From Flavobacteriales bacterium (GTDB lineage Bacteria > Bacteroidota > Bacteroidia > Flavobacteriales_F > PHOS-HE28), in assembly GCA_020635725.1 (NCBI GenBank), contig JACJZF010000002.1, positions 124,001 to 188,000 of the forward strand: 64,000 bases of DNA. Reading direction: 5' to 3'. Positions 16,604 to 23,318 of the stretch are shown in pieces. Position 1 is the first letter of the stretch; each line of letters begins with the position of its first letter. The notes beneath the pieces were generated by a model. The model saw only the letters and a program-made list of their open reading frames with translations, was not told the origin of the DNA and searched no databases. A program made the translations under genes and the position numbers.

Positions 16604-17193
16604 TGATCGATCCCCACGAGATCCTCTGCACGCACTTTGACCGTTACCTGGCCTTGGACGAGGTCGAGCGGAACGCGCTGAGGGAGCGCAGCAGCGTGCG
16701 TCGATTGAAGAAGCGCGGCTTCCTGTTGCAAGAAGGCGAGGTGTGCAAGTCGTACGCGTTCGTGGTGGAGGGTTGTTTGCGTATGTACGAAATGGACGAG
16801 AAGGGCGTGGAGCACAACCTCCAGTTCGCGCTGGAGAACGAGTGGATCGTGGACATCGGGAGCTTCCATGCCGAGAAGCCGAGCAGCCTCTTCATCGAGG
16901 CCTTGGAGCCGAGCACGGTGATCTGTATCGAGCACGCCGACCTGCTGTACCTCTATACTGAGCACCCCAAGTTCGACCGCAACTTCCGCGTGATCATCGA
17001 GGACCAGTTCGTGGAACTGCAACAGCGCATGCTGCGCCGCAACGCCTCCAGTGCCGAACAACGCCACGCGCATTTCGTGGAGCAGCACCCCGCCTTGGCG
17101 GCGCGCGTGCCCAATGTGCACATCGCCTCCTACCTGGGCGTTACGCCCGAGTTCCTCAGCCGCCTTAAATCGAAGACGAGCAAGGGACGCTGA
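16600..17193 (+). CDS. Crp/Fnr-family transcriptional regulator
   Basis: A 197-residue DNA-binding regulator. The N-terminal cyclic-nucleotide-binding-like beta-barrel spans about residues 20-120 (FLLQEGEVCKSYAFVVEGCLR trimmed), followed by the long dimer helix and a short winged-helix domain at the end. The recognition helix VTPEFLSRLKSK contains the E-x-x-S-R pattern that in FNR reads TTGA half-sites; a TTGAC-N4-ATCAA box lies 5 bases after the stop codon. There is no FNR-type N-terminal four-cysteine cluster motif, so it probably does not sense oxygen through a 4Fe-4S cluster. Two adjacent ATGs (16600, 16603) are possible. Confidence 0.88.
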   Translation: MMIDPHEILCTHFDRYLALDEVERNALRERSSVRRLKKRGFLLQEGEVCKSYAFVVEGCLRMYEMDEKGVEHNLQFALENEWIVDIGSFHAEKPSSLFIEALEPSTVICIEHADLLYLYTEHPKFDRNFRVIIEDQFVELQQRMLRRNASSAEQRHAHFVEQHPALAARVPNVHIASYLGVTPEFLSRLKSKTSKGR

Positions 17194-17197
17194 TCCC

Positions 17198-17211
17198 TTG
17201 ACCTGGATCAA
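17198..17211. promoter_or_regulatory. FNR/CRP-like binding site
   Basis: TTGAC-CTGG-ATCAA differs from the FNR consensus TTGAT-N4-ATCAA by one base and extends to a CTTGA...TCAAG palindrome. It lies between the Crp/Fnr gene and the lipoprotein gene at 17286, about 75 bp before the latter's ATG, a position suited to activation. Confidence 0.6.
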
Positions 17212-17285
17212 GGTCATTTCTTGATCGAGGCCATGGACCGGTGTTACCGGGTCGGTGAACCTTTGTGCTGTAACCACCACAGCCG

Positions 17286-17774
17286 ATGAAGCCCATCAAC
17301 CTCCTTCCGTTGTCGATCACCCTGTTGTTGGGCTGCCAGGCTCCGACGAACGAAACCCAAGCCGACCACGAAGCACACCCGACCATGAGCACTGCCAACG
17401 ACCAGACCGCGATTAAAGAACTCCTCTTCACCTACCGCGATGCCCTCAACGCCTCAAGCGTGGAGCAGGTGATGCCCCTCTACACCACCGACGGCGTCTT
17501 CATGCCCACCGGCTTCCCGACTGCGGTCGGCACGGAGCAGGTGAGGGGCGCCTATACCGGTGTATTCTCGATGATCCAACTGAACATCGAGTTCTTCATC
17601 GATGAGATTGAGGTGGACGGCGACCATGCCTTCGCGCGAACCACCTCCAAGGGCAGCACGCTCATCCATGCCACCGGCGAGACCGTGCCGGAAGAGAATC
17701 GGGAGCTCTTCGTGCTGCAGCGTACCGCCAACGGCTGGAAGATCGCGCGGTACATGTTCAACAAGATGAAGTGA
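17286..17774 (+). CDS. NTF2-like (SnoaL/SgcJ-type) lipoprotein
   Basis: A 162-residue lipoprotein: a short leader ends in the lipobox LLLGC (Cys at residue 17), followed by a linker (TNETQADHEAHPT) and an NTF2-like cone domain. That domain shows AIKELLFTYRDALNASSVEQVMPLY trimmed to its core, TTDGVFMPTGFP, the central VGTEQVRGAYTGVF helix, and the final strands HAFARTTSKGS and NGWKIARYMFNK. Such domains bind or isomerise small hydrophobic molecules; many are non-catalytic. The FNR-like box upstream suggests control by the preceding Crp/Fnr regulator. An internal Met (residue 34) could give a cytoplasmic form, but the lipobox favours the long start. Confidence 0.8.
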   Translation: MKPINLLPLSITLLLGCQAPTNETQADHEAHPTMSTANDQTAIKELLFTYRDALNASSVEQVMPLYTTDGVFMPTGFPTAVGTEQVRGAYTGVFSMIQLNIEFFIDEIEVDGDHAFARTTSKGSTLIHATGETVPEENRELFVLQRTANGWKIARYMFNKMK

Positions 17775-17781
17775 TCGCCGG

Positions 17782-17804
17782 CCATCGGAGCCATACGCCG
17801 ATGG
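17782..17804. terminator. Possible hairpin terminator between convergent genes
   Basis: Seven-bp arms CCATCGG and CCGATGG with a 9-nt loop, 8 nt after the lipoprotein stop. No clear U-run follows, so termination is uncertain. Confidence 0.3.
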
Positions 17805-17805
17805 T

Positions 17806-17906
17806 GAGAGAAGATGGTGTGTAAGTGATGAGGTCCAGAGGTGAGGTAGTAAGGACGCGTATTGCTTTCGGTCGGCCTTCCTCACTACTTCATCTCTTCT
17901 CGTTGC
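17806..17906. repeat. Imperfect purine/pyrimidine inverted repeat (intergenic element)
   Basis: The left arm is GA-rich (GTGATGAGG, GAGGTGAGG) and the right arm is its CT-rich near-complement (CCTCACTACTTCATCTCTTC). A segment of the same make-up lies at 51421-51540, suggesting a dispersed non-coding element. Similarity judged by eye. Confidence 0.35.
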
Positions 17907-18473
17907 TCACCGCTTCACCTCATACCGCATCGCCACTGCGCCTGAGCTGAACTCCTCCCGGCCCACGAGCTTCAGGTCCACCATCTTCGTTAGCCCCGCG
18001 AACAAGGTGGGCCCGCGACCGGCGATGCGCGGATGCACGACGATCTGGTATTCATCGATGAGGCCGAGTTCCGTCAAGGCCATGGCCAGTTGTACACCGC
18101 CCACACCGATGCCCTTGCCGGGTTGTTGCTTCAGCTGCTTCACGAACTGCTCAAGATCACTGCGCACGAGCTCCGCATTCCAATCGACCTCCTTCAGCGT
18201 GTTCGACACCACGTACTTCTTCGCCGCGTCCATTGTCTTGGCGAACGGATGCATCCACGGTTCCATCCAGCTGGGCCAGATGCCGCTCGGCGGCAAGCGC
18301 CAGGCTTCTTCCATCATGCCATAGGTCACTCGGCCAAGGAGCAGGGCATCACAACCAGCGATGTACTCCATGGCATTGCGATGCAGATCGGCGTCCGCGA
18401 TCCCCACGGTGTGGTCGTAGCAGCCGTCCAGCGTGACGTTGATGGAGAAGCGGAGGGGGCGCAGAATGTTCAA
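17907..18473 (-). CDS. Dihydrofolate reductase family protein (RibD C-terminal domain)
   Basis: A 188-residue reductase-like protein, second of this family in the window but only distantly similar to the one at 14479. Motifs: LRFSINVTLDGCYDH at the start, ALLLGRVTYGMMEEAW, the strand KKYVVSNTLKEVDW, the glycine turn GKGIGVGGVQLAMALTELGLIDE trimmed, and IVVHPRIAGRGPTLF. The fold binds NADPH; the substrate is unknown. It is the last gene of a minus-strand cluster (SRPBCC, VOC and small unknown proteins) that looks like general small-molecule metabolism or stress functions. Confidence 0.85.
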   Translation of the reverse strand: MNILRPLRFSINVTLDGCYDHTVGIADADLHRNAMEYIAGCDALLLGRVTYGMMEEAWRLPPSGIWPSWMEPWMHPFAKTMDAAKKYVVSNTLKEVDWNAELVRSDLEQFVKQLKQQPGKGIGVGGVQLAMALTELGLIDEYQIVVHPRIAGRGPTLFAGLTKMVDLKLVGREEFSSGAVAMRYEVKR

Positions 18474-18477
18474 AGCG

Positions 18478-18873
18478 TTAACCGCCTATCTCATGATACT
18501 GGTTGAAACGGATCACGTCTTTGTCCACACCGTAGACCATCTGGGCCCGATCCGTGGGATTGAACCAGTACTGCATCCAGCCATTGTCCATCCGGAGTTC
18601 CCAATTCTGTATTGGACCGTATCGCATCAAGTAAGCCCCGACTTTTTGCGCACGATTGGTCTCGAATCCTCGCCCTGCAGGATCGTCGTACCACACAGAA
18701 CCCACCACGTCACCTAATGGATAGATTGCCATTCGGAACGACGCTGTTACAATACGGTAGCACAGTTCTTCATCCGTGCCCTCTTCACGCGGCTCCCCAT
18801 ATCGCGCGAGGATCACCATGGCCTCCCCAACGGAGGAACCAAGAGGAATGTATGGGGTTGCGAGATCGATCAT
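18478..18873 (-). CDS. Hypothetical protein
   Basis: A 131-residue protein without signal or membrane span. It has a beta-rich, tyrosine- and tryptophan-containing sequence (VGSVWYDDPAGRGF, WMQYWFNPTDRAQMVYGVDK) and no motif I know. Its ATG overlaps the stop of the SRPBCC gene by 4 nt and its stop is 4 nt from the reductase start, so it is surely translated as part of this cluster. Codon use is less GC-rich than the genome average. Confidence 0.6.
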   Translation of the reverse strand: MIDLATPYIPLGSSVGEAMVILARYGEPREEGTDEELCYRIVTASFRMAIYPLGDVVGSVWYDDPAGRGFETNRAQKVGAYLMRYGPIQNWELRMDNGWMQYWFNPTDRAQMVYGVDKDVIRFNQYHEIGG

Positions 18874-19316
18874 GACCGTTCAACCGCAGCCTTGATATCG
18901 TTCAGATCCTGTAGGATCGCCTTCTTGATCACGCCCTTGAGGAAGACCATCGGCAGCGACTTCAGTTTGGCGGCGAAGCTTTGCGGACGGGTCTCGTGAA
19001 TGCCGGTGAGCGTGACATTGCCATCGCTTCCTGAGATGCGATTTGTGGTGATGAACACGAAGCCACCCTGTTCCGCACGCGTCGTGTAGTACTCGTTCTC
19101 CTTCGCCTCGGTGATCCACTTCTCCACGGTAGCCTCCTTGCCGAGGGGCATGCGCGTCTCCTTCCATTTCAGCCCTTCCAGACCGGTCGCAGGTCGTGAG
19201 ACCACCTCGATCCGCAAGACGGTGCTGAGGAGCTGGGCAAGGTTCGCGATGTCGGTGGTCGCGGCCCAGACCGCGGCCTTGGAGGCGTCGATGGTGATCT
19301 GCGCTTCGACGATCAT
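18870..19316 (-). CDS. SRPBCC (START-like) domain protein
   Basis: A 148-residue lipid/hydrophobe-binding fold protein. Signs of the family: IVEAQITIDASKAAVWAATTD at the start trimmed to IDASKAAVWA, a central set of strands (KWKETRMPLGKEATVEKWI), GGFVFITTNRISGS, VTLTGIHETRPQSF and a long C-terminal helix (KGVIKKAILQDLNDIKAAVE). Members include polyketide cyclases and Hsp90 activator-like proteins; most free-standing ones are of unknown ligand. It overlaps the downstream hypothetical gene and follows the gene at 19631 by 3 nt. Confidence 0.8.
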   Translation of the reverse strand: MIVEAQITIDASKAAVWAATTDIANLAQLLSTVLRIEVVSRPATGLEGLKWKETRMPLGKEATVEKWITEAKENEYYTTRAEQGGFVFITTNRISGSDGNVTLTGIHETRPQSFAAKLKSLPMVFLKGVIKKAILQDLNDIKAAVERS

Positions 19317-19319
19317 TGG

Positions 19320-19631
19320 TTAAGCTCGTGTGATCGTAACACCGTCAGACTCGCCCAGTAATAGGTATTCACCATTGAGCGATGTCATCATGATTGGGCC
19401 CTGTGTCTCGTTGCGCTCCGCAACCACGATTGACTCACCTTCGATAGGCCCGATACCTATCGCTCTGCCATCAACAGGGTAGGCGACTTCTACATCCCGT
19501 GCTACACGTTTCCATGTGCTGGTCGAATACACACCTCGACCAGAATGTGAAATGGTCAATAAGTACAGACCTGTCGCATCGAATCCCATCGCGATCAAAC
19601 CGCCGACAAGGAGATGTCTTTGCTGTTCCAT
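19320..19631 (-). CDS. Hypothetical small protein
   Basis: A 103-residue protein with repeated beta-strand-like blocks (LLVGGLIAMGFDATGLYLLTI trimmed, SIVVAERNETQGPIM, GEYLLLGESDGVTI) that recall blades of a beta-propeller, but too short for a full propeller. No family recognised. It sits 3 nt from the SRPBCC gene and 17 nt from the VOC gene in the same direction, so membership in the operon is the main support. Codon use is AT-richer than its neighbours. Confidence 0.5.
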   Translation of the reverse strand: MEQQRHLLVGGLIAMGFDATGLYLLTISHSGRGVYSTSTWKRVARDVEVAYPVDGRAIGIGPIEGESIVVAERNETQGPIMMTSLNGEYLLLGESDGVTITRA

Positions 19632-19648
19632 TTATACCAAGAGTGCGC

Positions 19649-20002
19649 TTACTTCGGCTCCCACAACTCGATCTTGTTCCCCTCCGGGTCGTACACCCAC
19701 GCGGAGCGGCCATAGTCCTCATCCTGCCGCTTGGGGTCGATCTTCACACCTGCGGCCTCCAGCTTCTTCAGTAGGCCATCGATGTCCTGCACGCGCAGAT
19801 TCAGCATGAATTGTTGCTTGGCATCGAAGTAGTCGCTGTCGCGCTTGAAGGGCGAGAACACCGTGGGCCCAGCGTCCTGCTGCCAGATCCAACCGTGCTC
19901 CTGGTCGTTTATGCCGAGGTGGTCGTTGTACCACTTGGCCAGCGCCTTGTGGTCGTCCGAGCGGAAGAAGAAGCCGCCGATGCCGGTGACGTGTCGTGAC
20001 AT
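19649..20002 (-). CDS. VOC-family (glyoxalase-like) protein
   Basis: A 117-residue vicinal-oxygen-chelate protein with GIGGFFFRSDDHKALAKWYNDHLG (trimmed: FFFRSDDHKALAKWY) as the first beta-alpha-beta unit, QQFMLNLRVQDIDGLLKKL as the second, and the C-terminal DPEGNKIELWEP signature with the expected metal-ligand glutamate. It is of the bleomycin-resistance/glyoxalase type and unrelated in detail to the VOC gene at 7782. It follows HxlR in the same direction by 39 nt and has its own promoter-like box. Confidence 0.9.
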   Translation of the reverse strand: MSRHVTGIGGFFFRSDDHKALAKWYNDHLGINDQEHGWIWQQDAGPTVFSPFKRDSDYFDAKQQFMLNLRVQDIDGLLKKLEAAGVKIDPKRQDEDYGRSAWVYDPEGNKIELWEPK

Positions 20003-20021
20003 GGGAATGTGTTCGTTCCCG

Positions 20022-20029
20022 CCAAGGTA
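20022..20029 (-). promoter_or_regulatory. Putative -7 box of the minus-strand VOC cluster
   Basis: The minus strand reads TACCTTGG, 19 nt before ATG 20002, between the HxlR stop and the VOC gene. Confidence 0.35.
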
Positions 20030-20041
20030 GGGTCGGATGCG

Positions 20042-20479
20042 CTACGCCACGGCGGATTTGCGCTTCGCCTTCCCGCTTATTCGGGACGCGGACGTCTTCT
20101 TCACGGGCCTTTCCACCTTCTCCACCGTCCCGAACTTCTTGCCCATCAAGCGGCCCCATTTCGCGATCTCCTCGAGCAGGGGAAGCAGCGTCTTCCCGTG
20201 CGCAGTGAGCGCGTACTCCACGCGCGGCGGCACTTCGGCGTGTACGGTGCGGCTGATGAAACCGTCCTTCTCCAGCTGGCGGAGCTGCATGCTCAGCATC
20301 TTCTCGGTGATGCCGGGGATGAGCTTCCGAAGCTCGCTGAAGCGCTTCTTGTCGGTGCGCAGGTACCAGAGCACGATGGTCTTCCACTTGCCGCCCACCA
20401 GCTCCATGGTCACGTCCAGCGCGCAGTGGTAGACCTGCCCGTTCATGCGGATGCGGTACTCGTCGCCGTCGATGATCAT
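20042..20479 (-). CDS. HxlR-family transcriptional regulator
   Basis: A 145-residue winged-helix regulator. HxlR hallmarks: the single conserved cysteine in YHCALDVTMELVGGKW, KTIVLWYLRTDKKRFSELRKL (helix-turn-helix, trimmed: RFSELRKLIPGITEKML), LRQLEKDGFISRTV and the wing with PPRVEYALTAHGKTLLPLL. The C-terminal tail after residue 115 is Lys/Arg/Ser-rich and unlike the family. Regulators of this family often sense electrophiles or redox state through that Cys. It diverges from the oxidoreductase gene at 20631, with a matching inverted repeat in between. Confidence 0.92.
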   Translation of the reverse strand: MIIDGDEYRIRMNGQVYHCALDVTMELVGGKWKTIVLWYLRTDKKRFSELRKLIPGITEKMLSMQLRQLEKDGFISRTVHAEVPPRVEYALTAHGKTLLPLLEEIAKWGRLMGKKFGTVEKVERPVKKTSASRISGKAKRKSAVA

Positions 20480-20543
20480 GTTGTTGATAATTCGCGTTCG
20501 TTCTGCGGCTCGCTCCGGGACCTGAAACCGGCATCCAGGGGTG

Positions 20544-20565
20544 GTACTATCGTCCGTGACAGTAC
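20544..20565. promoter_or_regulatory. Inverted repeat in the HxlR/oxidoreductase divergent gap
   Basis: GTACT-N12-AGTAC is a perfect 5-bp dyad. Known HxlR-type operators contain TACT...AGTA dyads, though often with shorter spacing, so this is a reasonable operator candidate for controlling both divergent genes. Confidence 0.45.
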
Positions 20566-20630
20566 TTGTCGAAAGGATAGCGACCGGTCACCTTTGCAGG
20601 GTCAAAGGAACACAACCCAACAACATAGCC

Positions 20631-21323
20631 ATGAAGATCGGAGTATTCGGGACCGGCGTGGTCGGACAGGTCATCGCCGAGAAGTTTGAGAGCCTGGGCC
20701 ACGACGTGATGCTCGGCACGCGCGATGCGCAGCAGAGCCTAGCCCGCGAGGCCAAGGACGGCAGCGGTCGGCCCGCGTTGAAGGACTGGATGGCCGCGCA
20801 CCCCAAGGTGAAGCTCGGCAGCTTCGCGGAGGCCGCGGCGCACGGACAGATGCTCGTGAATGCCACCAGCGGCTTCGGCGCCTTGGAGGCCTTGAAGCTG
20901 GCCGGCGAGAAGAACCTCGGCAGCAAGGTGATGCTCGACATCTCCAACCCGCTCGACTTCTCGAAAGGCTTCCCGCCAAGCCTATCGGTCTGCAACACCG
21001 ATTCGCTCGGCGAGCAGCTCCAACGCGCCTTCCCGCAGTTGCGTGTGGTGAAGGGGCTGAATACGCTCACCTGCTTCCTGATGGTGGCGCCACGGATGTT
21101 GCCGGGCATGCACCACATCTTCCTCTGCGGCAACGATGCTGATGCGAAGGCCGAGGTGCGCAAGCTGCTCGGTACCTTCGGCTGGGCCGATGCCGAGATG
21201 ATCGACCTGGGCGACATCACCAACGCTCGGGGCACGGAGCAGCTGCTGCCGATCTGGGTGCGGCTCTATGGCAAGTTCCAGAACCCGATGTTCAACTTCA
21301 GCATCGTGCGGGCGGAGCAATAG
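20631..21323 (+). CDS. NADP-binding oxidoreductase, F420H2:NADP-oxidoreductase-like
   Basis: A 230-residue Rossmann protein. The opening KIGVFGTGVVGQVIAEKFESLG (trimmed: GVFGTGVVGQ) is the GxGxxG dinucleotide site and LGTRDAQQ the basic NADP-ribose contact; NATSGFGALEAL, LDISNPLDF and VVKGLNTLTCFLM follow the pattern of the YadF/NAD-binding domain of F420-dependent NADP reductases. The upstream 30 codons of open frame lack homology features, so ATG 20631 is chosen. A CACCTTTG box (20589-20596), one base off consensus, may be its promoter. Divergent transcription from an HxlR regulator is the usual setting for such stress-linked oxidoreductases. Confidence 0.85.
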   Translation: MKIGVFGTGVVGQVIAEKFESLGHDVMLGTRDAQQSLAREAKDGSGRPALKDWMAAHPKVKLGSFAEAAAHGQMLVNATSGFGALEALKLAGEKNLGSKVMLDISNPLDFSKGFPPSLSVCNTDSLGEQLQRAFPQLRVVKGLNTLTCFLMVAPRMLPGMHHIFLCGNDADAKAEVRKLLGTFGWADAEMIDLGDITNARGTEQLLPIWVRLYGKFQNPMFNFSIVRAEQ

Positions 21324-21386
21324 GACTCAGTTGGGCACAGATCGAACTTTCTTCGCAGTTCCGTTTACTGCGACCAAAGCCCGATC

Positions 21387-22553
21387 ATGCGCCAGTCGAC
21401 ACTCGTTCTCGCCTCCTTCCTTTCATTCAACGTCTTCGCCCAAGGCACCTGGACCCAGCTCGATGACCATCCCGGTGGTCAGCGTTATGCGCAAGCGGCC
21501 TTCAGCGTCGGTGGCAAGGGCTATGTGTGCACCGGCTTCAACGGCAGCAGCAACACCGATGCGCTCTGGGAGTACGATGCGGCCACCGCGGTGTGGACGC
21601 AGAAGGCCTCCCTGCCCGGCGGTGCGCGCCAGTACGCCAGCGCCTTCGCCATCGGCGACACGGGCTACGTGATGTGCGGCTGGGATAACGTGAACGACAT
21701 CGACTACAACGACCTCTGGGCCTATTACCCCGAGACGGACACCTGGCAGCAGAAGGCCTCGCTCCCCGCGAACCCGCGCAATTCCGGTGTGGCCTTCAGC
21801 ATCGACGGTATCGGCTACTTCGGCACAGGCGCGGCGAACGCCATCTGGTACAACGACTTCTGGGCTTACGACCCCGCCACCGATACGTGGACGCAACGGG
21901 CCAACTTCCCGGGCAACGCACGCCGCCAGGCCGTGGGCTTCGCGAGCGGTGGCCTGGGCTACATCGGCACGGGCGAGAGCAGCGGCATCCGCTACCGCGA
22001 CTTCTACGCGTACGACCCGCTCACCAACACGTGGCAGCAGCGCGCGAACCTCGGCACCAACAACCGTCGAACCGCCTTCGCCTTCGTTATCAACGACCAA
22101 GGATATGTGGGTGGTGGCGTCGACTTCGTGGAGAACTGGAATGACTTCAACCGCTACGACGCTACGAGCAACACTTGGGTTCCTGTGGCCCCCTTCCCGC
22201 TCCCGGTGCGTAAGAACGGCGTGTCGTTCACTGTTGCAGACAGCGCGTACATCGTGGGAGGGAATGGGCAATCGCCGATCCTCGATGAGGTGTGGCGCTA
22301 CAGTCCGGATTTCAGCACTTCTGTTGCCGAGGCCGGTTCGCGTGAGCTGGCGCTCTATCCCAACCCGAGTACGGGTGTGATACGCGTGCCGACGATGGGC
22401 AGCTATCGGGTGGTGAATGCCCAAGGTGCCATTGTGAGGCAGGGACGCGGCGGCCCGACGCTGGATTTGAGCGCGCTACCCGATGGGGCCTACACCCTCT
22501 TGCGCGATTCCTCCGCTGGGGTCGTCGCTTCGAGGTTCGTGCTCGCGCGGTAG
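21387..22553 (+). CDS. Kelch-repeat beta-propeller protein with T9SS sorting domain
   Basis: A 388-residue exported protein. After the signal peptide (STLVLASFLSFNVFA) come about six kelch blades, each with a GYVGxG-type strand and a YDPxTDTWxQ hairpin (for example WEYDAATAVWTQ, WAYYPETDTWQQ, WAYDPATDTWTQ, YAYDPLTNTWQQ), covering residues about 20-310. The C-terminus has ELALYPNPSTGVIRVP, SYRVVNAQGAIV and LPDGAYTLLR, a type A T9SS domain. Propellers of this sort serve as binding or adhesive surfaces; no catalytic residues are evident. Monocistronic between oxidoreductase and DUF6090 genes. Confidence 0.88.
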   Translation: MRQSTLVLASFLSFNVFAQGTWTQLDDHPGGQRYAQAAFSVGGKGYVCTGFNGSSNTDALWEYDAATAVWTQKASLPGGARQYASAFAIGDTGYVMCGWDNVNDIDYNDLWAYYPETDTWQQKASLPANPRNSGVAFSIDGIGYFGTGAANAIWYNDFWAYDPATDTWTQRANFPGNARRQAVGFASGGLGYIGTGESSGIRYRDFYAYDPLTNTWQQRANLGTNNRRTAFAFVINDQGYVGGGVDFVENWNDFNRYDATSNTWVPVAPFPLPVRKNGVSFTVADSAYIVGGNGQSPILDEVWRYSPDFSTSVAEAGSRELALYPNPSTGVIRVPTMGSYRVVNAQGAIVRQGRGGPTLDLSALPDGAYTLLRDSSAGVVASRFVLAR

Positions 22554-22571
22554 GCCCTCCGTCCATCCCGC

Positions 22572-22579
22572 TATCTTGG
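22572..22579 (+). promoter_or_regulatory. Putative -7 box of DUF6090 gene
   Basis: TATCTTGG, 4 nt before ATG 22584. Confidence 0.35.
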
Positions 22580-22583
22580 CGCC

Positions 22584-23291
22584 ATGGCAGTGGCACGTAG
22601 CGCGTGGGGCAAGTACGCCTTCGAGTTCGTCTTGATCTTCGTGGCCGTGGTGGCCGCGTTCGCGCTGAACCAATGGAGCAGCGATAAGCGCGATGCACAT
22701 GCCGAGGAGAAGATCCTGCGCGAGATTCATAGCGGGCTGGGGAAGGATCTGTATGACGTCCGGTTGAATGTATCGGGTCATGAGAAGGGATTGGCGGCAT
22801 GCGCGTTCTGGCGGAAGGTGCTACGCGGCGAGCAGGTGGACATCGACTCCTTGGACCAGCGCGTGAAGTACCTGACGCGCGATTTCGTCTGTCTGCAGAA
22901 CAGCTCGGGCTACCAGTCACTGCGGTCGCGCGGCCTGGAGCTGGTGACCGACGACTCGTTGCGATCGGATATCATCTCGTTGTATGAATACGATCTGGTC
23001 GTCCTTGCCAAGCTGGAGGAGACCTACGCCGAGATGCAGTTCTTCGCGCACTTCCAGTCACTCTTCAGTGAAGTGGTAGGGCCGTACTTGCGGTTCGCTG
23101 ATACCGGGGTGCCGCAGGGCCTGGACCTGCCTCTCACCGTCACCGAGGATGAGCGGCGGAGGTTCCTGTTGGCCATCTGGCGCATCGAGAGCAACCGCCG
23201 CTTCGCTCAGCGCCACTACGAACGGGTGCAGGAGCGCATCGGCCAGGTGCGCGACCACATCGACCGTGTGTTGGCGGAGCGCGGCCGGTGA
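22584..23291 (+). CDS. DUF6090-like membrane protein
   Basis: A 235-residue protein with one N-terminal membrane span (FEFVLIFVAVVAAFALNQW) preceded by a basic cytoplasmic stretch, then a helical, probably periplasmic domain. The sequence VAVVAAFALNQWSSDKRD is the DUF6090 hallmark, and the region LKYLT/SSGYQSLRSRGLELV agrees with the family. Function unknown; family members are common in marine and wastewater Bacteroidota. Its stop lies just upstream of the short ALDH gene, which has its own promoter box. Confidence 0.75.
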   Translation: MAVARSAWGKYAFEFVLIFVAVVAAFALNQWSSDKRDAHAEEKILREIHSGLGKDLYDVRLNVSGHEKGLAACAFWRKVLRGEQVDIDSLDQRVKYLTRDFVCLQNSSGYQSLRSRGLELVTDDSLRSDIISLYEYDLVVLAKLEETYAEMQFFAHFQSLFSEVVGPYLRFADTGVPQGLDLPLTVTEDERRRFLLAIWRIESNRRFAQRHYERVQERIGQVRDHIDRVLAERGR

Positions 23292-23295
23292 ACCG

Positions 23296-23303
23296 TAGCT
23301 TTG
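23296..23303 (+). promoter_or_regulatory. -7 promoter box of the short ALDH gene
   Basis: TAGCTTTG is an exact match to TAnnTTTG, 15 nt before ATG 23319. A TTG at 23271-23273 leaves a 22-nt spacer, within the range reported for Bacteroidota -33/-7 promoters. Confidence 0.55.
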
Positions 23304-23318
23304 GCTTCGGAACACCCT

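Noticed and set aside
17286..17387. Internal Met start (residue 34) of the NTF2-like protein giving a cytoplasmic protein
   Set aside because: The upstream frame has a proper short hydrophobic leader with lipobox LLLGC, too specific to be chance, so the long form is kept.
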